Origin: Ichthyophis bannanicus
Lineage: Eukaryota; Chordata; Amphibia; Gymnophiona; Ichthyophiidae
Assembly: GCA_033557465.1 (NCBI GenBank)
Contig: CM066041.1
Coordinates: 159,625,532-159,689,531, forward strand
Length of the DNA stretch: 64,000 nt
Reading direction: 5' to 3'
Position 1 is the first letter of the stretch. The number at the start of each line of letters is the position of its first letter. The translations under genes and the position numbers were made by a program. Below are positions 1-11,085 of the stretch, piece after piece. Below the pieces are notes generated by a model. It ran no database searches and was not told where the DNA came from. It saw only the letters and a list, made by a program, of their open reading frames with translations.

Positions 1-257
1 TCTGTGAGTTGGATGGATGAGAACATGAGCGTACGCATCCTTGAGATCTAGAGAACAAAGCCAATCCTGACTCTGAAGGTATGGCAGCAGAGTTCCTAGA
101 GAAACCATCTTGAACTTTACTTTGACTAGGAATCTGTTCAACTCTCTGAGATCTAAAATGGGTCTGAAGCCCCCTGTTTTCTTTGGGATAAGAAAATAGG
201 GGGAGTAGAATTCTGTGCCCTGTTGTTGAGAAGGCACTTCCTCTATTGCCCCTTGGG

Positions 258-2400
258 CTAGAAGAGTGGCAACCTCCTGCTCGAACAGGCTGAGGAGGGA
301 GGTTGGAGAATTGAACTGGTGCACTCTTGTGAGAGGAGGCAAGCTGGAAAAATGAAGCTTGTACCCCTCTTATGATGGAGAGTGTCCAATGCTCTGCTGT
401 GATTTGCCCCCATCTGGGAGCAGTGACATAACCTTCCTGGAATGGTGGAGGGCTCTGGTCCTTTCAGAGCCAGAAAGGCTAAGTTCTCTAGCAGAAAATC
501 AAAGGCCCTGAGGGGGCTGAGATTGCTGGGTTGGAGCAGGTCTCGCCGCCTTTGCCTTGGTCTGTTTGGAGGATTGCTGACGTTTGGAAGGGAACTGAGC
601 TGCAGAAGATGCTCTCTGACTATAAGCAGGATAGGATCTTCCCTTTTTAGAAAAAGGTGTTTTCTTGAACAACCTTTTCTTAGCAGGAGCAGCCGTAGAT
701 TTGGATAGTCTATCCAAAGCAGAATTTTCAGCATCCATCTGGTTGGCTTTTGCTTGCCAATCTTTACCAAACAGATTCTCACCTGTACAAGGGATATTTC
801 CCAGTTCATCTTGGACCCAGATCTCCAAATCAGATGCTTGAAGCCAAGCAATCCTACGTGCACCTATAGCTATAGCTGAGGCTCTGCTGACGCATTCAAA
901 GGAGTCGAAAGCTGCACAGTTGGGAGAATTTGGAGATATCCTGGGCATGCTTGAGCCCATTGAGAAATTCTTGCCTTTTAATGTCAGACATAAAAGGGAC
1001 TTAAAGTCTGCAAATGGTCAGTGACTTCTTTTAAGAACATTCCCATGTAGAGACTATCAAGCATGGAAGCTTGGAAGACTTCTGCCAAAAGCATCCAGGG
1101 TTCTACATTCACGTCCTGGAGGATTAGAGGCATATCTCTTGGCACTTCTAATCTTTCTCATTGCAGACTCAACCACAATAGAGTGGTGAGGAAGCTGAGT
1201 TTTATGGAAACCAGGACAAGGAGGGACCCGATACATGGTGTCCAACCTGCGAGAATGAGGAGAGGTGGTTAGAGGAGCTTCCCACATCCTTAACATGAGA
1301 TCATACAGAATATAATGAATAGGCAAGGTAGCTGCCTCCTTAGGAGTTTTAGGATATTGTAAAATATCTAACTCCTTAGCTCTAGGCTCTGACTCTGGGG
1401 CTACTGTAAGAGAGGCCCCGAGCCACCTCTCTGATAAAGTCTTGAAAAGACAAGTCCTCTGGAGGAGACATCCTTCGTTTAGGAGAGGACTCCTCCTGTG
1501 GAAGAAGCATCGCTGCATCGACAGAGTCTTCAGAATCCTCAGAGTCCTCAGAGGAATCAAAGTATTGTCTGTCGGGATGCTCTTGCAAAGCCCGATACCC
1601 GTACCGACGGATCGGTATCGGGAATCACCGGTACTGGGGTATCGGTACCAGAGGGCTGCAGAGGGCAGAGTACCGGCATAGTGGACACCGATGCCACCGG
1701 TACCGGAATCTGTGCCGATGGCGATACCGGAGCCGATACTGGTGGAGTAGTCTGTTGCGGTACCACGGGCATCGATGCCACAAGGAAAGCCGCCAGACTG
1801 CGTTCGATGAACAGAATCCTCTGATCTATCAACGCCGCCAATGCCTGGAAGTCGGTACCGGTGGAAGCCACCGGTACCCCAGAGCATGGCACAGGAGATC
1901 TGTCGAGGCCACGCCATCGATATCATCCTGGAACCCCGATGATGATGCTTTAGAGGACGAAGCCTCCCGCCGGGGTAATTTTGCCGGTGCAGAATCCTCG
2001 AGGGCAAGGCCAGAGGCATCTCGATGCTTAGAAGGAGATTTGCCCTTCGAGGACCAGCTGGATTTATGTTTAGTTACCTGAGATCCATGTGAGGAAGAAG
2101 CAGCCCTGGAAGACGTCGATGCCACTGAAGCCGCATCAGAGGGAAACAGGGTACTGAGCTTGACAGCTCGATTCTGTCGACCTCTCCGACATCATGGAAC
2201 AGGGGACCCAATCTTTAATGGAATGGTCACGGCCTAAACACTTTAGACACCAGTCATGGGTGTCGGTGACGGAGATAGTACCGCCACATTTTGTGCACTT
2301 CTTAAATCCTGAGGCAGGCTTTTCCATATCTAAGGAAAAAGGTTTTGGGCCTAAGGCCCAAAACTGAAGTACACCTGAAGAGAAATGAATAGAAAACAAG
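258..2400 (-). pseudogene. DIRS gag of copy D1, frameshifted
   Basis: The structural gag-like gene of D1. It begins near 2364 with an N-terminal module C-x2-C-x9-H-x2-C-x2-C-x4-H (CTKCGG, then THDWCLKC, then H), which looks zinc-binding. A Pro/Val/Thr-rich stretch follows (1560-1890), then the conserved gag segment around GENLFGK (about 770-800) and a Lys/Arg/Gln-rich tail (499-700). The segments sit in different frames (2136-2399, 1829-2125, 1557-1892, 1057-2019, 499-960), so at least three indels break it. No role beyond capsid-like packaging is known for DIRS gag; the zinc role is inferred from the cysteine/histidine pattern. Confidence 0.75.
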
Positions 2401-2720
2401 TTTTTTGTTTTGTTTTGTTTTTAAAAGAAAAGAATAACCACCGGCGGAACCGGTATAGCGTCGAGGAAGGCAGACGCGACAGAAAAGAAATAAAGGAAAA
2501 ATAAGGAAAGTCTTCTGTGGTGACAGGAACACGACCTGCTGGCTCCGCGGAAAAAGAACAACTGAGGAGAGACAGTTGGAAAGGCGGGAAGGCAGCACGC
2601 AGGCGCTGTGGGTTGCTCCCAAAAGCTTTCTGATTGGATGCTGGGGAGCGTTCCTGCGCAGGCTCCGTCGGTACCAACGTACCCATATGTGAAGACTCAT
2701 TCCTGCTTGTTCCTGGAGAT
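2400..2720 (-). repeat. Left terminal repeat and leader of DIRS D1
   Basis: Non-coding leader between the gag start and the outer end. The outermost 40 bp (2681-2720) is the inverted-repeat end shared with 11727-11766. It is complementary to the second half of the ICRs, such as 60367-60409. A T/A-rich run sits at 2400-2425. A promoter is expected here, but I see no clear TATA box. Confidence 0.7.
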
Positions 2721-3270
2721 ATGCAGCTACCACTGCCATGCATTTCATGAACACTCTTGGTGCAGAGGCCAGACCAAAAGGGAGCACTCTGTATTGATAG
2801 TGCTTCTCTTGAAAAAGGAACCGAAGGAACCTTTTGTGAGTTGGATGGATGAGAACATGGGTGTACGCATCCTTGAGATCTAGAGAACAAAGCCAATCCT
2901 GACTCTGAAGGTATGGTAGCAGAGTTCTCAGAGAAATCATTTTGAATTTTTCCTTGACTAGGAATTTGTTTAATTCTCCGAGGTCTAAAATGGGTCTATA
3001 GCCCCCCGTTTTCTTTGGAATAAGAAAATAGGGGGAGTAGAACCCTGTGCCCTGTTGTTGAAGAGGCACTTCCTCTATTGCCCCCTGGGCAAGAAGGGTG
3101 GCAATCTCCTGACCCAACAGGTTGAGGAGGGAGGTCAGAGAATTGAACTGGTTCACTCTTGTGTGAGGGTGCATGCTTGAAAAATGAAGCTTGTACCCCT
3201 CTCTTATGATGGAGAATGTCCAATGCTCTGCTGTAATTTGTCCCCACCTGGGAACAAAATGACATAACCT
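2721..3270 (-). pseudogene. DIRS reverse transcriptase N-terminal part, copy D2
   Basis: RT fragment with the DIRS landmarks GFYSPYFLIPKKTGG, RPILDL, LCSLDLKDAYTHV and YRVLPFGLASAPRVF in one frame. The catalytic YLDD box, which should follow, is missing because D1 is inserted right after AVVAAYL. A 465-codon open frame (2302-3699) then runs on into the terminal repeat of D1, giving a chimeric C-terminus with no biological meaning. It would have made cDNA from the element RNA. Confidence 0.82.
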
Positions 3271-3334
3271 CCCTCGAATGGTGGAGGGCTCTGGTCCTTC
3301 CATAGCTAGGAAGGCTAAGTTCTCTAGCAGAAAG

Positions 3335-4614
3335 TCAAAGGCCCTGAGGGGGTTGAGGTTGCTGGGCCAGTGGAGGCCTAGCAGCCTTGGCTTTGTTCTG
3401 TTTGGATGACTGCTGACATTTGGTTGGGAACTGAGCTGCAGAAGATGCTCTCTGACTATAAGCAGGATATAATCTCCCCTTTTTAGAAAAAGGTGCTTTC
3501 TTGAACAACCTTTTCTTAACAGGAGCAGCTGTAGACTTGGATAGTCTATCCAAGGCAGAATTTTCAGCATCCATCTGATTGGCCTTTGCTTGCCAATCTT
3601 TACCAAACAGGTTTTTACCTGTACAAGGGATATTTCCCAATTCATCTTGTACCCAGATCTCCAAATCAGATGCTTGAAGCCAAGCAATTCTACGTGCACC
3701 TATGGCAATAGCCGAGGCTCTGCTTACACATTCAAAGGAGTGGAAAGCTGCACGGTTGGAGAATTTGGAGATATCTTGGGCATGTTTGAGCCAAGTGAGA
3801 AAGTCCTGTCTTATCTTCAGAAACGAAAGGACTTAAAGTCTGCAAATGATCAGTGACTTCTTTTAAGAACATTCCCATGTAAAGACTATAGGAATTAATT
3901 CTCGCAGCAAGCATGGAAGCTTGGAAGACTCTACGTCCAAAAGCATCCAGGGTTCTACATTCACGTCCTGGAGGATTAGAGGCATGTCTTTTGGCACTTC
4001 TAATCTTTCTCATAGCAGACTCAACCACAATAGAGTGGTGAGGAAGCTGAGTTTTATGGAAACCAGGACAAGGAGGGACCCGATACATGGTATCTAACCT
4101 GCGAGAATGAGGAGAGGTGGTAAGAGGTGTTCATCCTCAACATGAGATCATACAAAATCTCATGAATAGGCAAGGTAGCTTCCTCCTTAGGAGTTTTAGG
4201 ATATTGTAAATTATCTAACTCCATGGCTCTGGGTTCTGTCTCAGGGGCCACCGTGATGGATAGGCCCCGAGCCACCTCCCTGATGAAGTCTTGAAAAGAC
4301 AAGTCCTCTGGAGGAGACATCCTTCATTTAGGAGAGGACGCCTCCTGTGGAAGAAGCATCACTGAATCGACAGATGCCTCAGAATCCTCAGAGTCTTCAG
4401 AGGAATCGAAGTATCGTCTGTCTGGATGCTCTTGCAAAGCCCGATACCCGTACCGACCGGGATCGGTATCGGGAATAACCAGTACCGGGGTATCGGTACC
4501 GGAGGGCTTCAGAGGACAGAGTATCGGCATAGCGGACACCGATGCCGATGCCACCGGTACCGGGATCGGTACCGATGGCGGTGCTAGAGCCGGTACCGGC
4601 TTTCCTTGTGGCAT
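3335..4614 (-). pseudogene. DIRS gag middle and C-terminal part, copy D2
   Basis: Gag of D2, close in sequence to that of D1. The frames are 4324-4614, 4054-4320 (MSPPEDLSFQDFIREVARGL), 3732-4088 and 3335-3664 (GKNLFGKDWQ, then a basic tail). At least three frameshifts separate them. A perfect 40-bp inverted duplication sits at the 5' side (4598-4682). Its N-terminal part is on the other side of DB, at 11100-11384. Confidence 0.75.
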
Positions 4615-4682
4615 CGACGCCCCTGGTACCGCAACAGACTACCTGTTGCGGTACCAGGGGCGTCGATGCCACAAGGAAAGCC
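4598..4682. repeat. Perfect 40-bp hairpin in D2 gag
   Basis: The arms 4598-4637 and 4643-4682 are exact reverse complements around a 5-base loop. D1 has only the right-arm version (about 1755-1795), so the left arm is an added inverted copy, most likely from fold-back template switching during cDNA synthesis. Confidence 0.93.
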
Positions 4683-4935
4683 ACTAGACTGCGTTCTATG
4701 GACAGAATCCTCTGGTCCATCGACGTTGCCAATGCTTGAAAGTCGGTACCGGTGGAGGCCACCGGTACCCCAGAGCATGGCACCAGGTGATCTGTCGAGG
4801 CCAAGCCATCGAGATCATCCTGGAACCCCGATGATGATGCTTTGGAGGCTGAAGCCTCCCGCCGGGGTAATTTTGCCGGTGCAGAATCCTCGAGGGCAAC
4901 GCCAGAGGCATCTCGATGCTTAGAAGGTGATGGCC

Positions 4936-5040
4936 CCCCCCATTTGATTCCCCCCCCCCCGGATATATGTCCCACCGCTCTGACCCGGTGAAAAGCGGGA
5001 TATAAATCCAGTTAAATAAATAAATAAATAAATAAAATAG
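4936..5040 (+). mobile_element. SINE 3' tail fragment with poly-C junk
   Basis: Positions 4961-5038 match the 3' part of the tRNA-headed SINE at 57768-58056: the GACCCGGTGAAAAGCGGGAT box, then TATAAATCCAG and an (AAAT)n tail. The head and core are absent. The preceding 4936-4960 is almost pure C with a few T and A, of unclear origin. The fragment abuts the right end of DB. Confidence 0.7.
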
Positions 5041-5090
5041 AAGTAGATGATGAAATTAGACTTACCTGCTAATTGTTGTTCCTTAAGGAA

Positions 5091-5213
5091 CTCTAGTCCA
5101 GTCCCGGAACCATAGAGTTTAGAATCTCCTCCAGCAGCCTTGGAGACTGAAAGACATCACCGCTTTGCTGGCACCAGTATAAATAGAGAAGGACCGCCCC
5201 CTTCCACCAGTAC
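5091..5213. repeat. Right inverted terminal repeat of DB
   Basis: An exact inverted match of 10950-11072 (123 bp). It contains AGTATAAATAG, a TATA-like box, at about 5177-5187. Confidence 0.93.
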
Positions 5214-5507
5214 CTATTCACAAAGCAAACTCAGCAGAGCAAGAAATAAGTAGATTAAACCATGTATAAATTCACAAATACCCCCCAAAGTAGAGGAGCA
5301 ATATCACTATAACCCATACATAAAGGCTAAAACACACCCGTAAAGAGTGCTGTTGAAAGGCTCCCTTCATGGCTCCATTATGCACACCCCGAGAGCCCAC
5401 AAACAAGGAAGGAAAAGGTTTTGTTTTGTTTTTTCTTAAAACATCCCATCATTTTACCTTCTTCCAAGCAATTCAGGCTGAACAACTTCCTAAACGCAGG
5501 GTGGGAT

Positions 5508-5606
5508 CCGGGACTGGACTAGAGTTCCTTAAGGAACAACAATTAGCAGGTAAGTCTAATTTCATCTTCCTTTGCGTCCCTCTAGTCCAGTCCCGGAACC
5601 ATAGAG
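5508..5606. repeat. Internal complementary region (ICR) of DB
   Basis: Built from the complements of both outer ends joined together. In the DIRS-1 model such a region bridges the two ends, so that a circle can be completed and the terminal repeats rebuilt on each cycle. Confidence 0.9.
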
Positions 5607-5639
5607 GACGTAACAGAGCAGTGAATATTAACGGGAGGG

Positions 5640-6420
5640 ACCTGCAAGCCCAGCCTGAAGCACCGCTGAGCCAAACTGACTATCCCTCGCTGCCTGCACA
5701 TCCAGCCTATAGTGCTTTGAGAAAGTGCAAGGACGACCAAGTTGCTGCCCTACAAATGTCCTCGACCGGAACCAGACTGAATTCAGCCCAGGACGCCGCT
5801 TGCGCCCTTGTCGAATGAGCCCGAAGGCCCTCCGGAACCAGCTTACCCTTCAAAAGGTACGCCGATGCAATAGCCTCTTTCAACCACCGGAAAATAGACG
5901 CCTTCGCCGCCGCTTCCCCCTCTGCGTGGACCCCCGAAAGTCACAAACAACCGGTCCGATCTCCTGAAAGACGCCGTCCGACGGAGGTACTTCCGAAGTA
6001 CGCGACGCACATCCAACAGGTGCAACCTGCCCTCCGATTTATCCTTCTGCCTCTCAGAGAACACCGGAAGCGACACTACCTGGTTAACATGAAAAGCTGA
6101 AACCACTTTCGGCAGAAACGCCGGCACCGTCCGCAAAACCACCTTATGACTGAAGAAAGATAGATACAGCTCCTTACAGGACAACGCCTGCAATTCAGAA
6201 ATCCTCTGCGCGGAACAAATCGCCACCAGAAAAACTGTCTTCAACGTCAAATCCTTCAGTGAGGCCTTGCCCAAAGGTTCAAACGGTGCTCTGAGCAAGG
6301 CCTCCAGTACCACATTCAGATCCCATGCTGGCACCGAACTCCGTCTCGGCGGACGCATAAGCAACACCGCTCACAAAAAACGTCTAATGTCGCCGTGAGA
6401 CCCTAGCAACTGACCCTGAA
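5640..6420 (-). pseudogene. Tyrosine recombinase of DB
   Basis: Integrase-like tyrosine recombinase that would insert the circular DNA copy. The first catalytic arginine lies in CSAQRISELQAL in the frame 5843-6367. Further downstream, in another frame (about 5700-5850), the translation has the H-x-x-R box (AHSTRAQAASWAEF) followed by ICRAATWSS. A frameshift near 5985 separates the halves, so the enzyme is broken. The N-terminal part continues up to about 6900 in other frames. Confidence 0.78.
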
Positions 6421-6486
6421 CCTTGCCTCGGTAGCAAGATATTGCCGCCACTTGCACGCGCAAGGAACTGGCCGCCAGGCCCCTGC

Positions 6487-8420
6487 CTACACCAGCTTGC
6501 AAAAACGAAAGGATCTGCGAAACCGAAGCTCCCTGCGGCTGCAGACCCCTCTCCGCACACTAGGACTCAAAAATGCGCCAAACCCGTATATACGCCAGCG
6601 AAGTGGATCCTCCACGCTCTCAGTAAAGTAGAAATGACTTCTGCCGAATACCCCTTGGGCTGTCATCCTAGCCCTTTCAAGAGCCAAGCCGTAAGCGAGA
6701 ATCGATTCACCTGGGGCATGCGTAACGGACCCTGACACAAGAGATCCTGCCTTTGCGGAAGTCTCCACGGCCTGTCCGCCAGTAGCCGCACCAAGTCCAC
6801 ATACCAAGGTCTTCGGGGCCAGTTGGGCGCTACCAGAACCACCAGCCCGCAATGCTGCTCTATGCGCTGCACCACCCGGCCTATGAGAGCCCACGGCAGG
6901 AACACATAGAGAAGACCTGCTTCCGGACACCTTTTGTGCTAACGCATCGAGACCCTCGGACATTCTTTCTCACCTTCTGCTGAAGAACCAAGCTACTTGC
7001 GCTGACTCGAAGGTCGCCATTAGGTCCATTAGCGGAAGGCCCCAGCACCGTATCAACAGTGCAAACACGTCCGGGTGTAGCACCCACTCCCCCGGATCCA
7101 CTCTGCAGCGACTCAAGTAATCCGCTTCGACATTGTCCACTCTGGCTACATGCTGCGCCGAAAGAGCCTCTAGATTCTGTTCTGCCCAACCTAACAGCTG
7201 GGACGCCTCCGTCTCTAGCGACACACTGCCCGTACCGCCCTGCCGATTGATGTAGGCCACGGTCGTCGCGTTGTCGGACAGGACCCGAACTGCCGCCCGA
7301 CTGTCCCCTGAAACTCCTGCAGTGCCAAAAACACCGCCCTCATCTCTAACCTGTTGATGGACCACTGCTTTTCCACCGGAGATCATCGCCCCTGGGTAAA
7401 GCTCCCCTCGCAATGCGCTCCCCACCCCAGGAGACTGGCATCTGTCGTCAGCAGTCTCCAGGCTGGAGGCTCCAGAGGTACGCCCGCTGCCAAACTCTCC
7501 GGCCGCAACCACCAACGAAGCTCCTGACGCACCTGCTGAGGACAGATCAGCCGCTGCAACAACGCATCCCGCTGATGAGACCACCTCCGGAGCAGTGCAC
7601 TCTGCAATGGCCGCATGTGAGCACTGGCCCACGGCACCACCTCGATGGTGGCCGCCATCGTACCTAGCAGCTGCAGATACTGCCACGCCGTCGGAGCAGG
7701 TCTTGAAAGAAACCGCGTTACCAGCTCCCGAAGCCCCTGCGCTCGATGGGCTGGGAGAAACACTGCTTCCCTCTGCGTCTCGAAACGTACTCCTAAATAT
7801 TCGAGAGACTGCGAGGGAACCAAGTTGCTCTTTACAAAGTTGACCAACCAGCACAGGCTTTCCAACATTTCCACTACCCGGGCGGTGGCTGCGGTACTCT
7901 CTTCTCTTGACTTCGCCCGAATCAGCCAATCGTCCAAGTACGGGTGCACCAGTACTCCCTCCTTGCGGAGCGCCGCCGCTACCACCACCATGATCTTGGT
8001 GAAAGTCCGAGGCACAGTAGCTAGTCCGAAGGGTAACACCTGAAACTGCAAATGCCCCATAGGCACCGCAGAAACCTCTGATGCTCCTGTCGAACCGGAA
8101 TATGCAGATAAGCCTCTGTGAGATCTAGCGACGTCAGGAACTCCCCCTGTCTGACTGCCGCAATAACGGAAAGCAGGGTCTCCATCCGAAAATGGGTGAC
8201 ACCGATTTACTCTCTTCAAATCGAAAATCGGCCGAAACGTGCCTTCCTTCTTTGGCACCACAAAGTAGATGGAGTACCGACCGCAACCGTATTGATCCAA
8301 AGGAACGGGCACTACCGCCTTGAGCTGCAGCAGCCGCTGCAGTCTCCGAAACTGCCCTTAACTTGAGTGGAGCTCGGCAAGGAGACAGGACAAAGGAATC
8401 TAAGACGGGTCGATGGAGTT
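6487..8420 (-). pseudogene. Reverse transcriptase / RNase H of DB
   Basis: RT landmarks VVPKKEGTFRPIFDL, FQVLPFGLATVPRTF and the catalytic YLDDW box lie in the frame 7383-8312. RNase H follows at 6970-7340 (LSDNATTVAYINRQGGTGS, then VEADYLSR). The linker toward the recombinase is at 6663-6905 (APNWPRRPWYVDLVRLL). The RT palm between RPIFDL and LPFG is out of frame, so at least two indels are present. It is clearly a different DIRS family from D1-D9, being GC-richer and divergent in every motif. Confidence 0.82.
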
Positions 8421-8545
8421 CTAGTGCATACCCCTCTCGAATGACCTCGAGGACCCACTGGTCCGACGTAATATGGACCCAGGCAGGGTAAAACTCCCAC
8501 AACCGACCTCCCACGGGAACTACCTCCACCTGAGCCCGCCTTATC

Positions 8546-10044
8546 TCATTGCGACTTCTTAGTGGCCGAGGACTGGAAAGGAGCGAATCCCCTACCTGCT
8601 CCCCGGAATCCCTGAAAACCTTGACCTCTAGCCGGGAACCGGCCCTGCTGAGGCAGGCCAAAGTGAGAGAACAGAAATCTGCGAAACTCCCTCGGAGCAC
8701 CCCAGAACCCCAAAGCACTCCTGTTCTGCTTGGGCTTATCCTCTGGAAGTCGACCGCCCTTCGACTCCCCAAGATCCTTAACTAACTTCTCCAAATCCTC
8801 TCCAAACAAGAGCTTTCCCCGAAACGGCAGCTTACTAAGCCGAGTTTTAGAGGAACTGTCAGCCGACCAATTACGCAACCAGAGATACCGCCAGGCCGCT
8901 ACCACAGAGGCCATACTTTTAGGCAAGCCGCAAATGAGATCATAATGGATGTCTGCTAAATACGTTGTTCCCGACTCCAACCACGCTACGTCCTGTAACT
9001 GCCCCTCCAAGTGATCCCCTTGCAACCTCTGGGACCACTGCAAACAGCCTCTCGCCACCCACGCCCCCGCTATCGAGGCCTGCATGGAGCGAGCGCAGAC
9101 ATCAAACACCTGCTTCAACAGAGTATCTAATCTCCTGTCTTGTACATCCTTCAGCGCCGCGGCTCCCTCAACTGGTATCGTAGTCTTTTTAGTAACAGCA
9201 GAAACCGCTGCATCCACCTTGGGAGACCGAAGAGTTCCCCCTATCCTGGTCGGCCAGGGGATAAAGTCGAGCTAAGGCCCTGGAGCCTCTCAGGGCCGAC
9301 TCTGGCAAGTCACATTCTTCCTGAATCATACTCCGAAATACGCGATGCACGGGGAAAACGTTTTGGGGCATCCGTACCGCCTGTAACAGTGGATCCTCCA
9401 AGGCTTCCTCTGCAGCCGCCCCTCCTGAGGGCATGTTCAGCGTCTTGAGAGTCTCGGCAATCAAGGCTGGCAGCTCTTCGCGTTCAAATACCCTGACCAC
9501 TCGGCTCTGTTGTTCCGAGTCAGGCAACTCTCCCTCTTCCAACTCGTCCTCCGAGATCTCCTCTAGATCTGTGTCTACCACTCCCAGGTCTTCCTCAAGC
9601 TGAGACGCCAGACTACCATCTCCAGGACCCCTAGCTCTCTTAACCAGGGGCGCGGCCTCTTCCGGACGGTCCAAAGACCCGGTCCGCTTCAGTCCCTGCG
9701 AATTTTGAGGAGGAACCGCCAGAGCTGGCTGCAGCAAGGCAAACGCCTGTTGCATGAGGGAAAAGAAATTTGGCGGGATCAGCGAAGCCGTCCCCTCCTG
9801 AGTCAGCCCCACAGACCCAGACGATCCTTCACCCAAGGAGGACCCCGCTAGCGGCTCTTCCGGACAGAGAGCCGGAGGCAGGACCTCCCCTCTTTCTGGA
9901 GGAACTGCCTCCTGCCCCATCACTGCCTCCACTGGCGCCAGGTCCATCGCCTCTGCTTCCAGAGTGCAAGTCCGACAGACCCCCTGAGTCCTGCACAGTG
10001 CCGTGCTTCGTGCCACACACTAGACAACGCGGTTTCACGGGCAT
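8546..10044 (-). pseudogene. Gag of DB, two or three frames
   Basis: It starts at 10044 (MPVKPRCLVCGTKHG). After a frameshift it continues with the second cysteine pair CRTC, so a C-x2-C...C-x2-C module lies at the N-terminus as in the other family. The acidic middle (EEDLGVVDTDLEEISEDE) is in 9189-10016. The C-terminal part, 8546-9217, contains GKLLFGEDLEKLV, the equivalent of GENLFGK, and a Gly/Phe/Arg-rich tail. Structural, nucleic-acid-binding role inferred. Confidence 0.75.
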
Positions 10045-10949
10045 GCTAGTGCCACTGCTGCTCCTGCCCCCTATGGAGGGAAATGCCCTTATATAGAGAG
10101 AGATCTAAAATCCTTTTTTTTTTTTGTCTAATCACCTACCTACTTGTGGCACCAGGCAAACCTGACTAATCCCCCCCAAAAACGAAGCTTTTAATTCGCT
10201 ACATTAGGCCTTGAACGAGAGAAAAAAAACAAACTGTGCTCTTAAAATGGCCGCCGCCGCCGCTATTTCCCGTGCGGCAACACGCGGCCCCCCGACAAAA
10301 AATTCAAAGCGTGCTCACCCGAGGCTTCTCCCCTGAAATACCTCTGCTTCTGAAATGCAGGCCAAACAGCCTGTTTCGCCAGCCAGGTTATTCACTGTCC
10401 CCTCCGATCTTCTGCTCCACCCTTGCCGGAGCGACGAGAATTGCCACACACGCTGAGCTCAGCCGGATCGTGGCTTCAGCTCCAGCACTATTAACCGCCA
10501 CGTGGCAAAGGCCACACTGCCTGCCGGCCCCAAAGCGAGGGGAACGAGCCTGCCACCTGCTCCTCACCCTTAGTAGCGGGTTCGGGAGCAGGGAGGCTAA
10601 TATAATACTGTCTCTTCCCCCAGTGCTCGTTAACGCGACGGGGAAATGAACGGAGCAGGAGGGGAGGAAGGATGGGGGAGGAGGGGAGAGAGTGGAGAAG
10701 GGACTAAGAAACGAGAATGGAGCCTATGAAAGGAGCTGAATCCCCTTCAGAAGGAGCACTGCACCTGGCAAAAAAACAGAATTAGCCAATTAGAGACAAA
10801 CAAAAAGAAATCTTAAAGAAAAAAACCCCTTTAAACTAGCCTACTTTCTACAAATTTAAAAGGAAGCTAAAAGGTCAAGCTCTGCTTATTTGTCTCAACT
10901 GAGCCCAGTCCCAGGCGCAGAATCTCCTCTAGCTGCTTGGAGACTGAAA
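10045..10949. other. 5' leader of DB, non-coding
   Basis: Between the gag start and the left terminal repeat. It holds a poly-T run (10110-10126) and a purine-rich block (10640-10720). Positions 10895-10950 form an imperfect inverted copy of the adjacent terminal repeat (11000-11060), so the left end can fold on itself. I see no gene here. Confidence 0.6.
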
Positions 10950-11072
10950 GTACTGGTGGAAGGGGGCGGTCCTTCTCTATTTATACTGGTGCCAGCAAAG
11001 CGGTGATGTCTTTCAGTCTCCAAGGCTGCTGGAGGAGATTCTAAACTCTATGGTTCCGGGACTGGACTAGAG
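10950..11072. repeat. Left inverted terminal repeat of DB
   Basis: Exact inverted partner of 5091-5213. Thirteen further bases to 11085 form the left outer end, which is repeated in complement inside the ICR. Confidence 0.93.
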
Positions 11073-11085
11073 GGACGCAAAGGAA

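Larger units (their letters stand above)
1..2720 (-). mobile_element. DIRS retrotransposon copy D1, left part only
   Basis: This is a tyrosine-recombinase retrotransposon read on the minus strand and cut by the window start. From right to left it shows the left terminal repeat (about 2400-2720), a broken gag (about 258-2400) and the first part of the reverse transcriptase (about 1-260). The outer end carries the ACCCATATGTGAAGACTC type of sequence found at every DIRS end in this window. The break at about 2720 falls inside the RT of copy D2, which resumes at once, so D1 jumped into D2. Its RH and recombinase genes must lie left of the window. Confident as to family; the exact end is good to a few bases. 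Confidence 0.88.
2721..4935 (-). mobile_element. DIRS copy D2, 3' segment (RT start and gag)
   Basis: This segment and 11086-11766 are two parts of one element. The gag reading stops at about 4935 beside a poly-C stretch and resumes at 11086 with the same neighbouring words seen uninterrupted in D1 around 2031-2060. Between them lie a SINE tail and the complete DIRS DB. On the left, the RT of D2 is cut at 2721 by D1. D2 is therefore the oldest member of this DIRS nest. The rest of its RT, RNase H and recombinase lies off the left edge, beyond D1. Confidence 0.85.
5049..11085 (-). mobile_element. Complete DIRS-type element DB (second family)
   Basis: About 6.04 kb, inserted in D2. Its inverted terminal repeats, 5091-5213 and 10950-11072, are identical over all 123 bp that I compared. 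Its ICR at 5508-5606 is a head-to-tail join: 5508-5566 is the complement of the right outer end (5049-5107) and 5567-5606 the complement of the left outer end (11046-11085). That is the DIRS circle-junction design. Gene order on the minus strand is gag, RT/RNase H, tyrosine recombinase. There is no target-site duplication, as expected for recombinase-mediated insertion. The genes carry several frameshifts despite the perfect terminal repeats. Confidence 0.93.

Noticed and set aside
2302..3699. A 465-codon intact RT protein
   Set aside because: Both ends are out-of-frame or foreign: it begins in gag in the wrong frame and ends in the terminal repeat of D1. The catalytic box is missing.
4936..4960. 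A G-quadruplex element at the poly-C stretch
   Set aside because: It is too short and irregular, and more likely junk at an insertion junction.
8134..8772. A 212-codon frame as a separate gene in DB
   Set aside because: It overlaps the gag end and the RT start in a mixed frame. Its beginning is antisense-like noise, and only the segment with HITSDQWVLEVIREGYALEL is real DIRS coding.
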